A stretch of DNA of 64,000 bases from Mixophyes australis (lineage: Eukaryota > Chordata > Amphibia > Anura > Limnodynastidae), in contig JAVHZZ010000009.1 in assembly GCA_036250195.1 (NCBI GenBank), forward strand, positions 98,152,271 to 98,216,270, read 5' to 3'. The position numbers and the translations under genes were made by a program. Shown piece after piece: positions 43,618 through 55,830 of the stretch (position 1 is the first letter of the stretch; each line of letters opens with the position of its first letter). The notes under the pieces are model-generated. The model was not told where the DNA came from, searched no databases, and was given only the letters and a program-made list of their open reading frames with translations.

Positions 43618-44585
43618 TAGTGCCCTTTCTGCCCCCTGGCTTTTCAGAATTTACTGAAGTGCAGTGAACTGGAAGGGGCAGAGCTTGATATGATATGATG
43701 AAGCGATTATGTCATCAAGCCACACCTCTTCTCCCTGCCCACAACGGCATTTACTTGATTACAAGTACTTGTAGATAAGTTTTTTGCTTTTGTTTTATAT
43801 TTCAACTCATGCAGTTTTAAGGACTAAAGAAACGTCTTAGCACTTTTAAGGTTTACACTCAGGATGAGTCCCACAGCACTGGGGGGGTTAACAAACATCC
43901 TCCACATTTGCATTTTCCTGATCTGCGACATAGGGTGGTTGAGCTGAGGTGGCAGATTTTAGAAGAAATTTATACGGTTTTACACCAACAAGAAATGTTT
44001 TGATTCTAAATGCTAAAAAGCTGAGAGGTTTAAATGATTTAGCTACATAATTTATTTCATATGATTACACTAAACTATTACTTTTAAAACAATGCTTAGT
44101 GAGATGAGAGTTGTAACATTCCTTCCATTACTTTGTATAATGTATAATTGTATTTATAATACTTATTTTGCGGTTTGTGGTTTTTCTAAATTATATTTGA
44201 TTCTCTGTTTACATTTTTAGCATCCCTGATTGATGTCGTTTATTTGCAATTTGAATCATATTTATTACTGTATATCTGTTTTAGAATTCAGTTTGTTATT
44301 ATTGATGTGTCTTGTCATTTATTGCAATAATAGTTTTTCTTTTACTCTATACTGAATACAGACCTTTGTGGTTTTATTAGTATTATGTTATGTTATGTTT
44401 GTTCATTTGATTTTCATACCCACCAGAATGTAAAAGTCAGGTAGGTGGGCCATTTGGATTTATATTTTCTGATTGTAAATGGGTATACTTTTTATGTGTC
44501 TGTTGTAATCATAACAAAGGGATCTTGTTCCCAGAAATGTTGTTTTTATTTTTATTCTGCATAAGTAAATTGATGTGTAGTTTGT
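43618..44585. other. No recognisable feature
   Basis: AT-rich non-repetitive sequence. Confidence 0.5.
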
Positions 44586-45360
44586 AGAGATGTGCGCAGA
44601 CCAAAATATTATGGTTTTGGTTCTAAAACCATCTTTGTGTTTTTGTTTTTTGTTTTAGCCAAAAATCCTTATGTGTTTTGGTTTTTGGATCAGGGTTTCA
44701 TTAAAAAATGGGAAAAACAGGAAAAATCATGTCATTTTTAGCTGTTTTTGTTCCTACATTAGTATTTATATCATTTATTTACTGTCATTTACAACCTATT
44801 TTCTAATGACCACCTCACAGTTGTAAATATTCTCACTAATTTTGGCAAAAAGGCTGCAGCGAGTTGGCTAAAAATAGTGACAGATCAGAGGCACAAAAAC
44901 ATGACAGTTTAAAAAAAGATCCGATACCTAACGGACTCCTTTAAAACATACAGGCTGAGCATAGGCTGATAGGTTGGTCATTTTTTAATAGCATATATCC
45001 CAAATATCCCAAGCCAGGCCAACCCCACAACCGAAATGGTTTAAGAAAATCGTCCTACTTTATATTCAATGTTATACATATGTGTTACATGGAACGGGAT
45101 AACAGCTGCAGTAATATAAGCTCATTTTAGAAAACAAGATAGACCAAGGTGGGCCTCACCCTGAAGTGAAATGGTTTGAGAAAGACAATGGACATATTTG
45201 TTATTTTCAACCTTAGACTGCATGTGTGACACATTGGAGAGGGACAGCATCAGCAGTAATAAATTGGAATTTTAGAAACGAAGACACACCAAGGGGGTCA
45301 AAGGCCATAAACTGAAATGATTCTCCAGTGTGCTGGAGTAAGATAAATGTCCCCCTCTCT
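44586..45360 (+). mobile_element. hAT-like end fragment with ~140-bp tandem units
   Basis: TAGAGATGTGCGCAGACC starts a block homologous to 25673-26000 (TTTTGGTTTTTGGATC; GTTCCTACATTA; GCAGCGAGTTGGCT). It is followed by two diverged tandem units starting AAATGGTTTAAGAAA (about 45033) and AAATGGTTTGAGAAA (about 45170). The opposite end is not found within the window, so no target duplication can be shown. Confidence 0.65.
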
Positions 45361-46139
45361 CTATCTCATGGCATGATGTGTAGGTCTTGATGGTTTGTTA
45401 TTCCTCCAGTGTCTAAAACATATAAAGTGTGGAATGCCTCCTTGTTACTACTTCTTGATTCAGTGGGTGGCATTGATAATGATCTTTGTAGAATCAATCC
45501 AAAAAAAAGTCTCTTCAGAATATTGTCTTTTATTTATGTATGCGCAACACAGTCCATTCAATTCAAATAGAATAATGGCAATTTCATATTATTTTGCAAG
45601 CATTTAATACCCAAGAGCACGTAAATAAAAGCATCATAAAATACTTTAGACCAAAAATATCACTCCACATCTCAGGAACTATCAATATCTCCCCCTCGCC
45701 CGCCAGATATAGGCATTAATTCATTTCCTTTAGATACGTTACTTGTGCAATACTTTTTAGACATGTTTCTAAAGCAATATGTCTATAACAGTAAAACAGC
45801 TTAATTTGTCAATATATATTTTTATGCACATAGCTTCTTAACTCTTATGCATCCTAACTTTATTTTATAACTAGCTTTAATTCAGCTTCCATTTGTGTGA
45901 ATGATTATCCATATCAGCATAGCAGGTCAAATTTTTTTAAGCTGCTGCAATGTTCTACATGCAATTGCTAAATACCAAAAATGCCCAGAAATTTTATGCA
46001 CCACAGAAATCATCTCTTGCAGGTGAGACTTGAATTGGAGTCAGTAAGATCATGCTCCCATGCAGTGTTTGAGCTTCACAAATAATTTTGTGCTCTCCAC
46101 TTTATGGCCACAGGCTCTTCTTGGTCTGTGACCTCAAAA
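45361..46139. other. No recognisable gene
   Basis: Could be the interior of the hAT-like element or flanking sequence. The frame 45395-45607 is unrecognised. Confidence 0.4.
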
Positions 46140-46452
46140 AAGTTGTAGACAACACACAAGCAACATTTTCAAGGCACTTTTCTCAAGTGTTAATTGCCCT
46201 AAAAAAATGTGTTGCATACATATATGATTTCACAGCCAGGTGTTACAGAAACATGAGCTAAAGGTAGCTTTCTATAAGCTCTCAGGTCTACCTAATGTCT
46301 TGGGAGCTATAGGTTGCATTCATATTGGTCTGAAACCACCTCACCACAGGGCAGAGGTTTACATCAATAACCACCATTATCACTCCCTGAATGTGTAGGT
46401 GGTCTGTGATGCTAAAATGTGTATAATGGTTATATTGGCTGGCTACCCGGGG

Positions 46453-46830
46453 TCATCATCATCATCATTTATTTATATAGCGCCACTAATTCTGCAGCGC
46501 TCTATAGAGATCTCATTCACATCAGTCCCTGCCCCATTGGAGCTTACAGTCTAAATTCCCTAATATAGACACACACTCACACACAGGACACAGACAGACA
46601 GGGAGACAGAGAGGGAGAGACTAGGGTCAATTTTGATAGAAGCCAATTATGTTATGTATGCCAATTTTGATAGCAGCCTACCAGTATGTTTTTGGAGTGT
46701 GGGAGGAAACCCACGCGAACACAGGGAGAACATACAAACTCCACACAGATAAGACCATGGTCAAGAATCGAACACATGACCTCAGTTCTGTGAGGCAGAA
46801 GTGCTAACCACTAGGCCACTGTGCTGCCCC
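46453..46830 (-). mobile_element. tRNA-headed SINE (copy 4), reverse
   Basis: Begins with (TCA)n TTTATTTATATAGCGCCACTAA and ends GTGCTGCCCC, the reverse of the family tail and head. It interrupts the Harbinger transposase after GYPG. The CACACTCAC/GACAGACAGGGAGAC stretch is the reverse of the CTGT-rich spacer. Confidence 0.92.
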
Positions 46831-46905
46831 ATACCTATATCCTGAGGAAGTCAGCCCTCTATGGCAAGTTTAAGAGTGGAGAAATTCCAAAGGGATGGCT
46901 TTTGG

Positions 46906-47014
46906 GTATGTAAAATGCATATTTTGATGCAACCTGATCCTGTTTTATGTTTCAGATGCGCTAACTGCTCTAGATATGCATTCAATTTAAGCTAACATTG
47001 GTGCCTCATTTCAG
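46906..47014 (+). other. Spliceosomal intron in Harbinger transposase
   Basis: GTATGT donor after GGCTTTTGG and a TTTCAG acceptor before GTGATTCAGG. Removing these 109 bp restores the conserved LLGDSGYG motif across a split Gly codon. This supports the intron and the plus orientation. Confidence 0.8.
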
Positions 47015-47390
47015 GTGATTCAGGATATGGGTGTCTCTCCTGGCTGATGACACCTCTGCTGCATCCACAGACTCCTGCTCAGCACAAATATAATGAGATG
47101 CACATAACCACTAGAGGTGTGATAGAACGTACCTTTGGACTACTGAAGACCAGCTTCAGGTGCCTTGAAAAATCTGGTGGTGTGCTTCTAGACACCCCTG
47201 CGAAGGTGGACCATATTGTGCTGGTTTACGGTCTACTGCATTATCTGACTTTTCAACAATAAAGCCCATTGACTATTACAGTAAAGAGTGAACAAGCAAG
47301 TGTCTGTGTACTATCTAGCGATGTGCATAGTACAAAGGGAGTGGCAGATTAGGGAATGATTAATTGAAAACTACTTTACATGTAAGTTGT

Positions 47391-47392
47391 TA

Positions 47393-47440
<48 letters not shown>
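47391..47440. repeat. (AAT)n microsatellite
   Basis: About 16 perfect ATA/AAT units. Confidence 0.95.
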
Positions 47441-47446
<6 letters not shown>

Positions 47447-49490
47447 TCATTTGTCAACTGTGTAATGTGTTAGCAATGCCATTTAATATTAATTTATTTG
47501 TTACAGTAGGGACTGTTTGAGTAGAAGGTAGTGTGTCCTCTTCATGTGCAAACTTGCAGATTGTTTGGTAAGTGACAAAAATATGAAATTTAATTTTTAA
47601 AGAACGCTTAAAATTATACAATACAACTTATTTTTATGTAGCACAATAAAACATTTGGTAATTTTAAAATGTTTTTATTTATTTTTCTGTAACATCAAGT
47701 ATAAAATAATATAAAATTCTCAAGCACAGCAATGTGTACACTATATTGATCAACACATAGCTTAAACAGAATAATGACCCAATAGCAATATAACTGTACT
47801 GTTTGGCACAAATATTTTACAAGATAATAAATGTTGGAAGATTATATGTATTTATGTTTTCCTTTTGGCAGCTAGAGGCTGGGTTTCTGAACACACTCAT
47901 CTTTCTCTGCTAAAACCGGTGTGAGGACCTCGCTTTGGCCTACTTGAACACATCCTAACCATTGTATTTTATATCACCAGGTTACACTCACCAGCTTGCT
48001 CTCACTGGGCAGCATGACTGATTGAAGGAGCAGGACTTGTCTTTTGTGGTGACTTTGTTAAGTAACAATTATTTGAGAAAAAAACTTGAATTTGTGCAAC
48101 TTGCAAACTCTGTGCCATCAGCGCTGAAAATTGTATCAGGCTACAAGATATCGTACACATTCCCCCACTCAATTATCTATAGGGGAAGGACTTGAAACAA
48201 CTCCTTCACGTAGAATATTAATCCATATGAACAGGTGCACCAAAAACTATGCCTGCTGCTGCCCTCTTGCACATGATATGGCCCTTTAGTTTTAGAAGGG
48301 TATAGAAAGTAATTTAAGAAAAAAGTTTAAATAAAATGCCTCAGTAATTTGTACCCGCTCCACCCCATGTCGACTCTCCTGGCCATTAAAGCATATGTCT
48401 GTCTGTGTCCTCTCAGAGAATATTGTTTCCTACAGAACATACAAAGTATGGTGTAAAATTGGGGAGATTCATTTAGTCCAAATGGGGGGAGGGGGGTGAA
48501 ACTGAGGTAGAACTGGACTGGGCATTGGTCAAACCATCATTATTTATTTCTGTAATTAGTTAACTAAATAAAATTTTACATTATTATTTTTAACTAAAAA
48601 AGACAATGATTCGTATAATGTTTTCCCTCTATTGCCAGCATTTTTCAGTGTGAACTAGAGCTGCTTCGATGGGATGGCATTGTGACATCAGTGCAGTAAT
48701 AGCGTAATAATTCTCTTCACATGCAAAGCACCAAACACTTTGGCAGACGAAGGACACAGTGCTCAGTTAGAACACTGTGTGTCATGATCAGGATCTCAGG
48801 AATGGAATTAAAAGGTCTTTAATTATCTATAAAAATATTAACAAGGGATAACCTAAGATAAATAATATCAAATAGGAACAATTAAAGTAACATGCATTTA
48901 ATGACATTTTTTAATATTGAAGTAATATTCTAATCTCACAACCTTTAAATATCTATGGTGCTAGTAGTGTCATAACTTAAGCTTTTTCATCTGTTTATAG
49001 TGCATAAAGCCTATAACTCACCTTTCAAGCAAACTCCCACCGTGCAATGATAGTTCTTTGATTTTTATCATTGCTAACAGGCATTCACGTTTGTCCCTGA
49101 CTAAGGAATCTGCAATATTTTGCCTGTGGCAGGAAAATACTATGAAAAATGAAAGTACACTAACACTTTGTATGGTAGAGTCTTAAAATATTGAAGCTGT
49201 ATCCTTACATACCCTTTCACATTTTAAAACCAAGGTTTAGGATATGATGTTAAGTCATTAGTCCACTAATTTGCATGTAATCTATTACTATACTTTTATA
49301 TGATGCTTTATTATAATACAATGTTTATTAGTTTTTTGGATATTAAAAGTATTTTATGTTTCATCAAATGCAAAACCTGTGGCTTTTCTAGCAGTTGTTA
49401 ATAATATTATTTGGGATAAAAAACCATTAGAGGCAGAATTTTATGTTCTTAACGTTATATATGTTTTTATCAATAAGTCACTTCCTGGAA
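47441..49490. other. No recognisable feature
   Basis: AT-rich, with one G-rich run at about 48485-48500. No known motif. Confidence 0.5.
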
Positions 49491-49494
49491 CTGT

Positions 49495-49750
49495 GGTACT
49501 ATTAGGCAGTTTTAGGCAGCTGCCTAGAGCGCTAGGCTCTGGGGGGTGTCACTGTGACCGGATACCCACAATAACAATTTCTTTGAATGATACAGTGTTA
49601 GTTAGGTGGTCATGTCGGTGCAGGCGCTACAATCACCTGCCCGGTATTTCCACATGTCCCTATACATAAAGTAAGGCTGTGCTGCCTTGTGGAAGCACCG
49701 CCTCTATGTATCCCTCTGGAGTGGGGCTCCTGGCAGCATTGTGATGTCAT
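49495..49750. mobile_element. Possible decayed relative of the 23441 MITE
   Basis: GGCAGTTTTAGGCAGCTGCC and AGCGCTAGGCTCTGGGG resemble GGCAAGGTTAGGCAGTTACC and GCCCGGCTCTGGAGGG of the MITE at 23441. The remainder diverges and no second end is seen. Confidence 0.4.
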
Positions 49751-49854
49751 GACACTTTCATTGTAGACAAGTCAAGAAGTTCAGAAAAAGGAAGAGAAGA
49801 AGCAAGAAGTAGTAATTAGCCAGAAGATGAGGAAAGATAAGGTCATTTCAGCAA

Positions 49855-49995
49855 TTTAAAGAAAATGTGGAGAGATGAGGTTGGAGAAAATGTGGAGAGG
49901 GGACTGTGGGAAATGGGCCCTACAGAAAATGTGGAGATAGGGGGCTTCCGAAAATGTGGAGAGGGATGGCTGGAGAAAATGGAGGGAGGGTAGAG
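49855..49995. repeat. GAAAATGTGGAGAG minisatellite
   Basis: Five diverged units (about 28 bp) each starting GAAAATG(T)GGAG. Confidence 0.75.
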
Positions 49996-50059
49996 AGATG
50001 GTTACATTCAGAAATCGCCACAAGTTATAAACTATTCATTGAAAGGAACTTAAGGTTTG

Positions 50060-50600
50060 AGTAACCATTTATTTTTTAGCAAAATAGATATAGTATAACA
50101 AACGGCGCTTATCTCTTGCACATGGAGATATATATAAAAAATAAAACGTACAGAATACGATCTTAGACTATCAATTAGTCCACTCAATAATTCTAATGAA
50201 TGTCCCTCAAATATGTGTCATCAAATCTTCAGATTATTCTCCATGTACGCTGGAATCGGATAACAGTGTTTTTGCAAACAGATCCACGGGTGAAAATGTC
50301 ACGAATAGATTTGAGAAAACAGGGAACGGATGTCTTAATGTATCACAACTGCGTACTCCGTGTAATTTCCTCATAAATTCAAATTGGAATCACCAACGAT
50401 ACTTCACACACGAATCCTTCCTCTCATAATTTCCCCCAATAGTACTCAAGTCCGAAGGAACAAGGGAAATAGGAAGATGACATAGTGCTTTATCTTTTAT
50501 TACAAATAATTAAACCCAAAAATTACAAAACTAAAATAGAAAATCCAATATCACATATATATCACATAATCCCATGTTTCAATTTGCACAATTGCTACTT
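50060..50600. other. Unclassified, possible retroelement terminal region
   Basis: CGGCGCTTATCTCTTGC and CAGAATACGATC blocks and the general style recall Penelope termini, but there is no diagnostic motif. Confidence 0.2.
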
Positions 50601-51274
50601 TGACATAACCTTTTGGCTAAGAGGGACAATCTCCATATTGCCGGCCAGAAGGCTGCAGCTGTGAATCACATGCCTTATTTGTTTTACTCCCTGTTTGTAT
50701 CTGCACTTTTTATTTTTGTCTTTTTCACGGATGGCAGGGTGCAGGTGCCTTTTATAGGTTTCGATCTACAGGATGGTGATGGTTTGGCTCTGAGGTTCCC
50801 ACCCCCAGAACCTACTGATGTCCCTTCCAGTGTGGAACTTCTACGGAACCCAAGGCAACAGGCCTCTCCTAGACTTCTGATGACTGTTGCCCCTCTAAGA
50901 GACATTTTGGTTCCAGATTCTCTGGGATAAAGGGGACCTTCCTGTTTAGAGGTGGGCCTTAGGTTCACTCCCATGTGGGAACTTTTTGTTTTTTCACTTT
51001 TTGGCACTAGGTGGATGGAAAGCACCGTCCCTGACTTTCAATAAGAAAAAGGTTTTTACAATGGGTTTGTGAATAGAGGGCCACCAATCACTGAAGATTA
51101 TGAAAAAAATGTCAGGTGGTAAGTGTGAGTTCACTATAGTATGAAAAATTGCTCATTAATGAATTTAGGTTTTCTTGGATAAATAAGTTCACCCTGACAC
51201 CTGTTTAGTCAGTGCTTTGGCATTATTTAAAACATTAATATATATTTAATACAAAATAAAAAAAATATATATTT

Positions 51275-51425
51275 TAAGTAGACCCTTGTGTTTTGTTTTG
51301 GTTTTGATTCTAAAACCGTCTTCGTGTTTTGGCTTTGGACAAAAATCCTGACGAGTTTTGGTTTTTGATCTGGATTTCAGTAAAGATTGTAAAACATAGA
51401 TAAAATAAATTATTTTGAGCTGTTC
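51275..51425. mobile_element. hAT-like end fragment (A)
   Basis: TTTTGGTTTTGATTCTAAAA, then CCGTCTTCGTGTTTTGG and TTTTTGATCTGGATTTCAG, homologous to the end regions at 25680-25800 and 44600-44710. The terminus is missing. Confidence 0.6.
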
Positions 51426-51512
51426 CATAGCACTTTACAATAGGAAACAAATACAGAAACAAAAGTTAATTCAATTAGTTTATCAAAAGATGGAAAATCA
51501 TGTATCATAATG

Positions 51513-51740
51513 AGTAGACATGCTTGGGCTCGGTTTTCGGAAAACCGAGCCCACCCGAACATAGATGATCCGAGTATGGAGCTGAGCCGGCTTGGTAATT
51601 TTGCACACCCTCAAAAGTGAAAGCGAGGCAAAACATCGCTGTCGGATCTCACGAGATTTGGATTCTAGAAGTGCCGCCCTCCCCGGAGATCCAACGCCAT
51701 TTCACAGAAAAACACAGAAGGGGTAGCAGCATTGTTGGCA
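51513..51740. mobile_element. hAT-like end fragment (B) with subterminal hairpin
   Basis: TAGACATGCTTGGGCTCGG, an exact 13-bp-arm hairpin (GGGCTCGGTTTTC / GAAAACCGAGCCC), then TCGGATCTCACGAG and TTCTAGAAGTGCCGCCCTCC. This is the same end type as 37966 and (reversed) 30993. It breaks off near 51740. Confidence 0.7.
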
Positions 51741-51949
51741 GTCTCACTGTGATCATATAAAATAATAATACAAGTGTAAATATATGGTTCACTTAGCTCA
51801 GCATGGTTACATCATTCACGTAGAAACAATAGCTTACATTATACATGGCATGGGAGATATATTGCCAAATAAAAAACACATTTCTGTTTAACCCTTACAC
51901 CTACTTGAATTCATAAACTATATTAATTATAATCCTTTAAATCTGAAGT

Positions 51950-52850
51950 TCGCTTTCGAATCAAGCAAAGAGCTAGTAACATTCATTGACTTGGAAAGAA
52001 AATATGAAGAACTTTTGTAAAACAAGTATACCAGCGAGAGAAGGGGGAAGGGGTAATTTCAGAGAATAAAAATAAATTATACTAGTGAAAAGACCTTTGA
52101 AATTCAAGTAGAAAATCTGAAATAAATTTTCTTAGAAAGAAACTACAATCATGAGAAGGTCAGTAAAGCCATGGATGATGTAAAGAAGAAAAGCAGGAAA
52201 GAAACTCTTAACTATAATAAGACATCTCAACCCCAAATGCAAACCACTGTTATTACTCAATATAACAGCAACATTAAAGCAGTTGAAAGCATTATTAAAA
52301 AGCACCGACTTAAATGTGGATGAAGAGGTCAGAAACATCCTTCCAGACAACCCAAGGATCATCTACAGGAAAGCAGTGAATCTACATAACATTCTCATCA
52401 GTAGTTTCACAGAGCTGCAAAACTCTGCAAAAGGAGACTTACTAGGAAAAGATCATTATTATTGCACTAACTTTGTGGGTTGCAGGATCAATAACATGAA
52501 CTCTACTAGCTCTGTGACTCAGATAACTTCTAATACAAATGGAAAATGTTTTAAAACATGAAATCAAATCACCTGCGACTCAGAAGAGGTGATCAACATG
52601 CTGGTGTGCCTCCATTATGTTGGTAGCACAAAAAGAAAACTGAAAGTAAGGATCACAGAGCATGTTAATAACATAAAAAAAGGTCTTGTCACCCACAGTC
52701 TTTAACAACAATTTTCAACAACACACCAGATAAATCCCAGAGGTGTAAAACGTGTAAGCAGTCAACATGTAAAATGTCACTGAAGGGGCATCAACCACAT
52801 GGAAACAATTTTGAGAACAGAGGCTGAATCTATAAGCTGAAGGCCCCAGG
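51950..52850 (+). mobile_element. Penelope-like element, C-terminal fragment
   Basis: Broken plus-strand coding in order: FESSKELVTFIDLE (about 51955), YNHEKVSKAMDDVKKK (52145), AVESIIKKH, EVRNILPDNPRIIYRKAVNL (52325-52385), NILISSFTE, VGCRINNMNS, then GIY-YIG LHYVGSTKRKLKVRITEHVN (52610-52665). It has the same domain order as the minus-strand copy at 27.7-30.3 kb, with several frameshifts. Confidence 0.78.
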
Positions 52851-53801
52851 TCGATTTGCGAGCCAAACCAATTCCTTTATTTACAGTATAGAGGCATACG
52901 ATTTTTAACACAGAAGGCCGTTCTTCTTTTTTTTATATATTTTATACACATTTAAAATTATATAGCTCATATATCTTTTAGTTATCATATTGTTTTAATT
53001 GATTTTAAGTTTGCAATAAAGACTGATTAGTCCACCTGTTCATCTTAGAGGAGACGCTATAAATAGCCTCTTTTCAAATGATAGTACTTATCATTGATAA
53101 GGTCCAGCGAGGGAAAAACCTGTTAGAGCCCACCAAGTTAGCGATAACTCACATTAACGATACCTTTTGTCCTTTGTCGGCTTTCGTACTTGCATTGTTT
53201 TGGTGGTTCACATGCAGATCTCCAAGTATTAAAGACAGTGGAAGCCACCAATGGATATCTGAACATTGGGAGACCAAAGAAGAATGACTGAATGGAACGA
53301 ATTAGGGCAAGATTTTAGGGTAAGCTCTATTCCTAAGTTCCTAAATGATTAATTACTTGTACAATGCCTTAATTTCCTAAAGAACAATAAAAATCAATTT
53401 ACATACAATATTATTTTCTTGTATTTTATTTTTATTTATTTGTATTTATTTTTAATGTTTATTTTTTGTTACAAATGTTATGTTTATTTTCACCATTTAT
53501 GTATTTGCCTACCTGTGATTATTAACATTACATTAACAGCTTTTATGATTTACTTATTTCTATGATGCCGTTGTCTGAACATGGCACAAATTAAAGGTCT
53601 TGGTCTGTAGATTTGTAGAAAAATATTGGCGTTGTAATCGGTTGCATCATTTCTAAGTTTTTTCACAAAATGTCTGCCCACCATTTTCAACTCTGCATTA
53701 CCAATGCCCTCTGGAAAATGTGGCAGTTTGCAATACACCTGGAAACTTGCTGGTTGCACTTGAAACTGTCATGGTTAGTGAACTGCCCCTGTACACCAGC
53801 A
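52851..53801. other. No recognisable gene
   Basis: AT-rich with a T-rich block at 53410-53470. The minus frame 53550-53759 (YCKLPHFPEGIGNAELKMVG) looks protein-like but I cannot place it. Confidence 0.4.
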
Positions 53802-53933
53802 GGGTGACCTGGAACATGTGACCTGTTGGGTGGTCTGGAAACATTGACAGTTATATGCAGCCCTGCTGGGTGACCTGGAACGTGAGACCTGCTGGGTGAT
53901 CTGTAGACTGTGACAGTTATTTGCAGCCATATA
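53802..53933. repeat. 66-bp tandem duplication
   Basis: Two units starting GGGTGACCTGGAAC at 53802 and 53868. CTGGGTG(G/A)TCTG and GACAGTTAT.TGCAGCC are shared. Confidence 0.85.
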
Positions 53934-54192
53934 TATATATCCCATCTTGTGGGGAACATTCCCAGCAATGTAACTTTGATGTAAGAAGTTATACATAAAT
54001 TGTAGTGCATAAAGAAATTATTTAGTTCCTTTAATATAGTAATTGATTATATAGTAATTTATTCATTCTACTGCGTTGTTCAAATTTCTACATGTAATGT
54101 AGTGCATAAAAAAAGTTATTGAATCTGTTATTAAAGTAACTTAGTCATTACATTTCAGTTTAATTTAAGGTGGTTACTGCCAAATTTCTCTA

Positions 54193-54234
<42 letters not shown>

Positions 54235-54814
54235 AATAATAATAATATTATTATTATTTTAAAGCTTACAGTTTTGATACCAACTGTATATATGATACTG
54301 TGATATTCCTACAGTACATCAATGCACTTTTAAGAACATATTTTACCTATTGTATCATGTTGTAGCATTTGACTTAACTCCTTTGTTAAAAATAATATTT
54401 TAGTCTGTGACTAAGTTAAGCTGCACTGTTCTTGAAAAAGAGCACTTACTTTTACCGTAAAGTATAGACACCAGGCCCAGTGCTGGTGCCCCATTTCTTT
54501 TGTTGATGCTGAACAAGAAATATGGATTACCAGCAATGTGACAAGTACTGGAGGCTCTATATACCCCCTCTCTGGGAATAGGGTATGGGACAAGACAGAA
54601 TACTGCCCAGCCTAATATGCTGGGTCTCCAGATCAACAACTTCTAGTGCTAGATAAGAATTGCCATTAATAGTGTACCATGGCTAATTACTATCTTTTAA
54701 TAAATATCTGTTATGTTTAGCAGCGAATATATTGGAATAGATATTATTTATAAAATATATAATGCACTTCTCAATGTTGCAATGTCTGCTCCACCTGTGC
54801 AAGTCACTCATTTG
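53934..54814. other. AT-rich sequence with (TTA)n/(AAT)n
   Basis: A self-complementary TTA then AAT array at about 54199-54258. No coding assigned. Confidence 0.6.
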
Positions 54815-55055
54815 CAGGCGCGGGCTGGCAAATTTCATCCCGGGGGGCGCACAGGCGGCCGCATCACATGACACGCGATGCGGCCACCTGTGCGCTGATG
54901 ACGCGGCCGCATCGCGTGTCATGTGATGCGGCCACCTATGCTCTGCCGCCGATAATATTAAGGTTATATTGCATCCACGGGGGGCGGCCGGCCCAAACAG
55001 CGGTCAGACTGAGTGGCCCGGGGGGCCCCCCTGCCCCCGTCCCAGCCCACCCCTG
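54815..55055. mobile_element. hAT-type MITE (241 bp) with perfect central hairpin
   Basis: Flanked by the 8-bp duplication CTCATTTG (54807-54814 and 55056-55063). The ends are CAGGCGCGGGCTGG and, reversed, CAGGGGTGGGCTGG. Exact 29-bp arms at 54857-54885 and 54905-54933 (GGCCGCATCACATGACACG...). Strongly GC-rich compared with its surroundings. Confidence 0.93.
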
Positions 55056-55379
55056 CTCATTTGTATCAACAAATAAACTGCTCAGTTATTAAATAATATT
55101 TAAAAAAAAAAAATTGACAAGCGTAAAGAGAAGGTTTTAATGAAAAATACTAAGTTATCTCAGATGGATTTATAATTTTTTCCAAAGTCTTCAATGATAT
55201 TGTCATATCAGTAAACACAAATGCATTCCATGTTACAAGAGGCTCTCTAAAGTATCATTCAGTTTTGACCTAAATGTTTTCTGTTAAGTTCTCTTTAAGG
55301 TCAAAAAAGAACAGTTATCTCCCTAGTTCCAGGCACTTTTTCCCATTATTGACGGCACTCAATTTCCTTCCAGGTGTCT

Positions 55380-55830
55380 GATCACTCATGCGGAGCATAT
55401 AAAAAGGTAGTATAGCATCTGGCTGAGCTTCCTTCAAACTTTGTTAAATCATCAACATGAATGCAAAATTGAGTTCTGCTACCGCATTTCTTTTGATCTC
55501 TCCAAATAATGTCAAAAGTTTACTACCAACAAAACTCATTTCATTTGTGGCAAGTACCATCTTTCATCTCCATTGCTCTCCGATGGTTATTCTGTAAAAA
55601 CCATAAAATTCAGAGATTGTCCGTACATCAGACTCACTTTATTTCACACAGACAGTTATGTTTATTTGCTTTCTATAACAAATGTGCGAGCTATAGCTCA
55701 GCAAAGTTTTTATTCCTCCACAAAATTACTTTGCTTATTTACCCATTGTAGAACTTGTAACTTAAGTTTGTCTGCATTAACTTTCCTTTGTCTCCTTCAT
55801 GCATCCTCAATCTGTTTAGTTTAGCAGTGA
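55380..55830 (+). other. Possible decayed promoter/first-exon unit
   Basis: CATATAAAAAGG is followed ~67 bp later by TCAACATGAATGC, opening a frame that starts like a signal peptide (MNAKLSSATAFLLISP). Stops follow within about 45 codons. A second frame downstream (55573-55824) is Cys-containing. I do not recognise the protein. It could be chance or a dead secreted-protein gene. Confidence 0.2.

Larger units (their letters stand above)
46140..47262 (+). pseudogene. PIF/Harbinger transposase (HARBI1-like), split by SINE, with an intron
   Basis: Harbinger transposases are DDE enzymes that act with a Myb-like partner; no partner is seen here. 46150-46450 encodes TFSRHFSQVLIALKKCVAY and GAIGCIHIGLKPPHHRAEV, then YHSLNV-VVCDAK and ILAGYPG. 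The first catalytic Asp (GAID in relatives) is Gly. After the SINE (46453-46830) it continues SALYGKFKSGEIPKGWLL, crosses an intron, then GDSGYG (second Asp) and LMTPLLHPQTPAQHKYNE, followed by TTRGVIERTFGLLK (third acidic residue) and RCLEKSGGVLLDTPAKVDHIVL. An in-frame stop sits in the middle block. The terminal stop TAA overlaps a poly(A) signal (AATAAA, 47258-47263). Terminal inverted repeats were not located. Confidence 0.85.

Noticed and set aside
50600..50640. CCTTTTGGCTAAGAG resembling the U2 snRNA 5' region
   Set aside because: Only about 14 bases match; the sequence diverges on both sides and the rest of U2 is missing.
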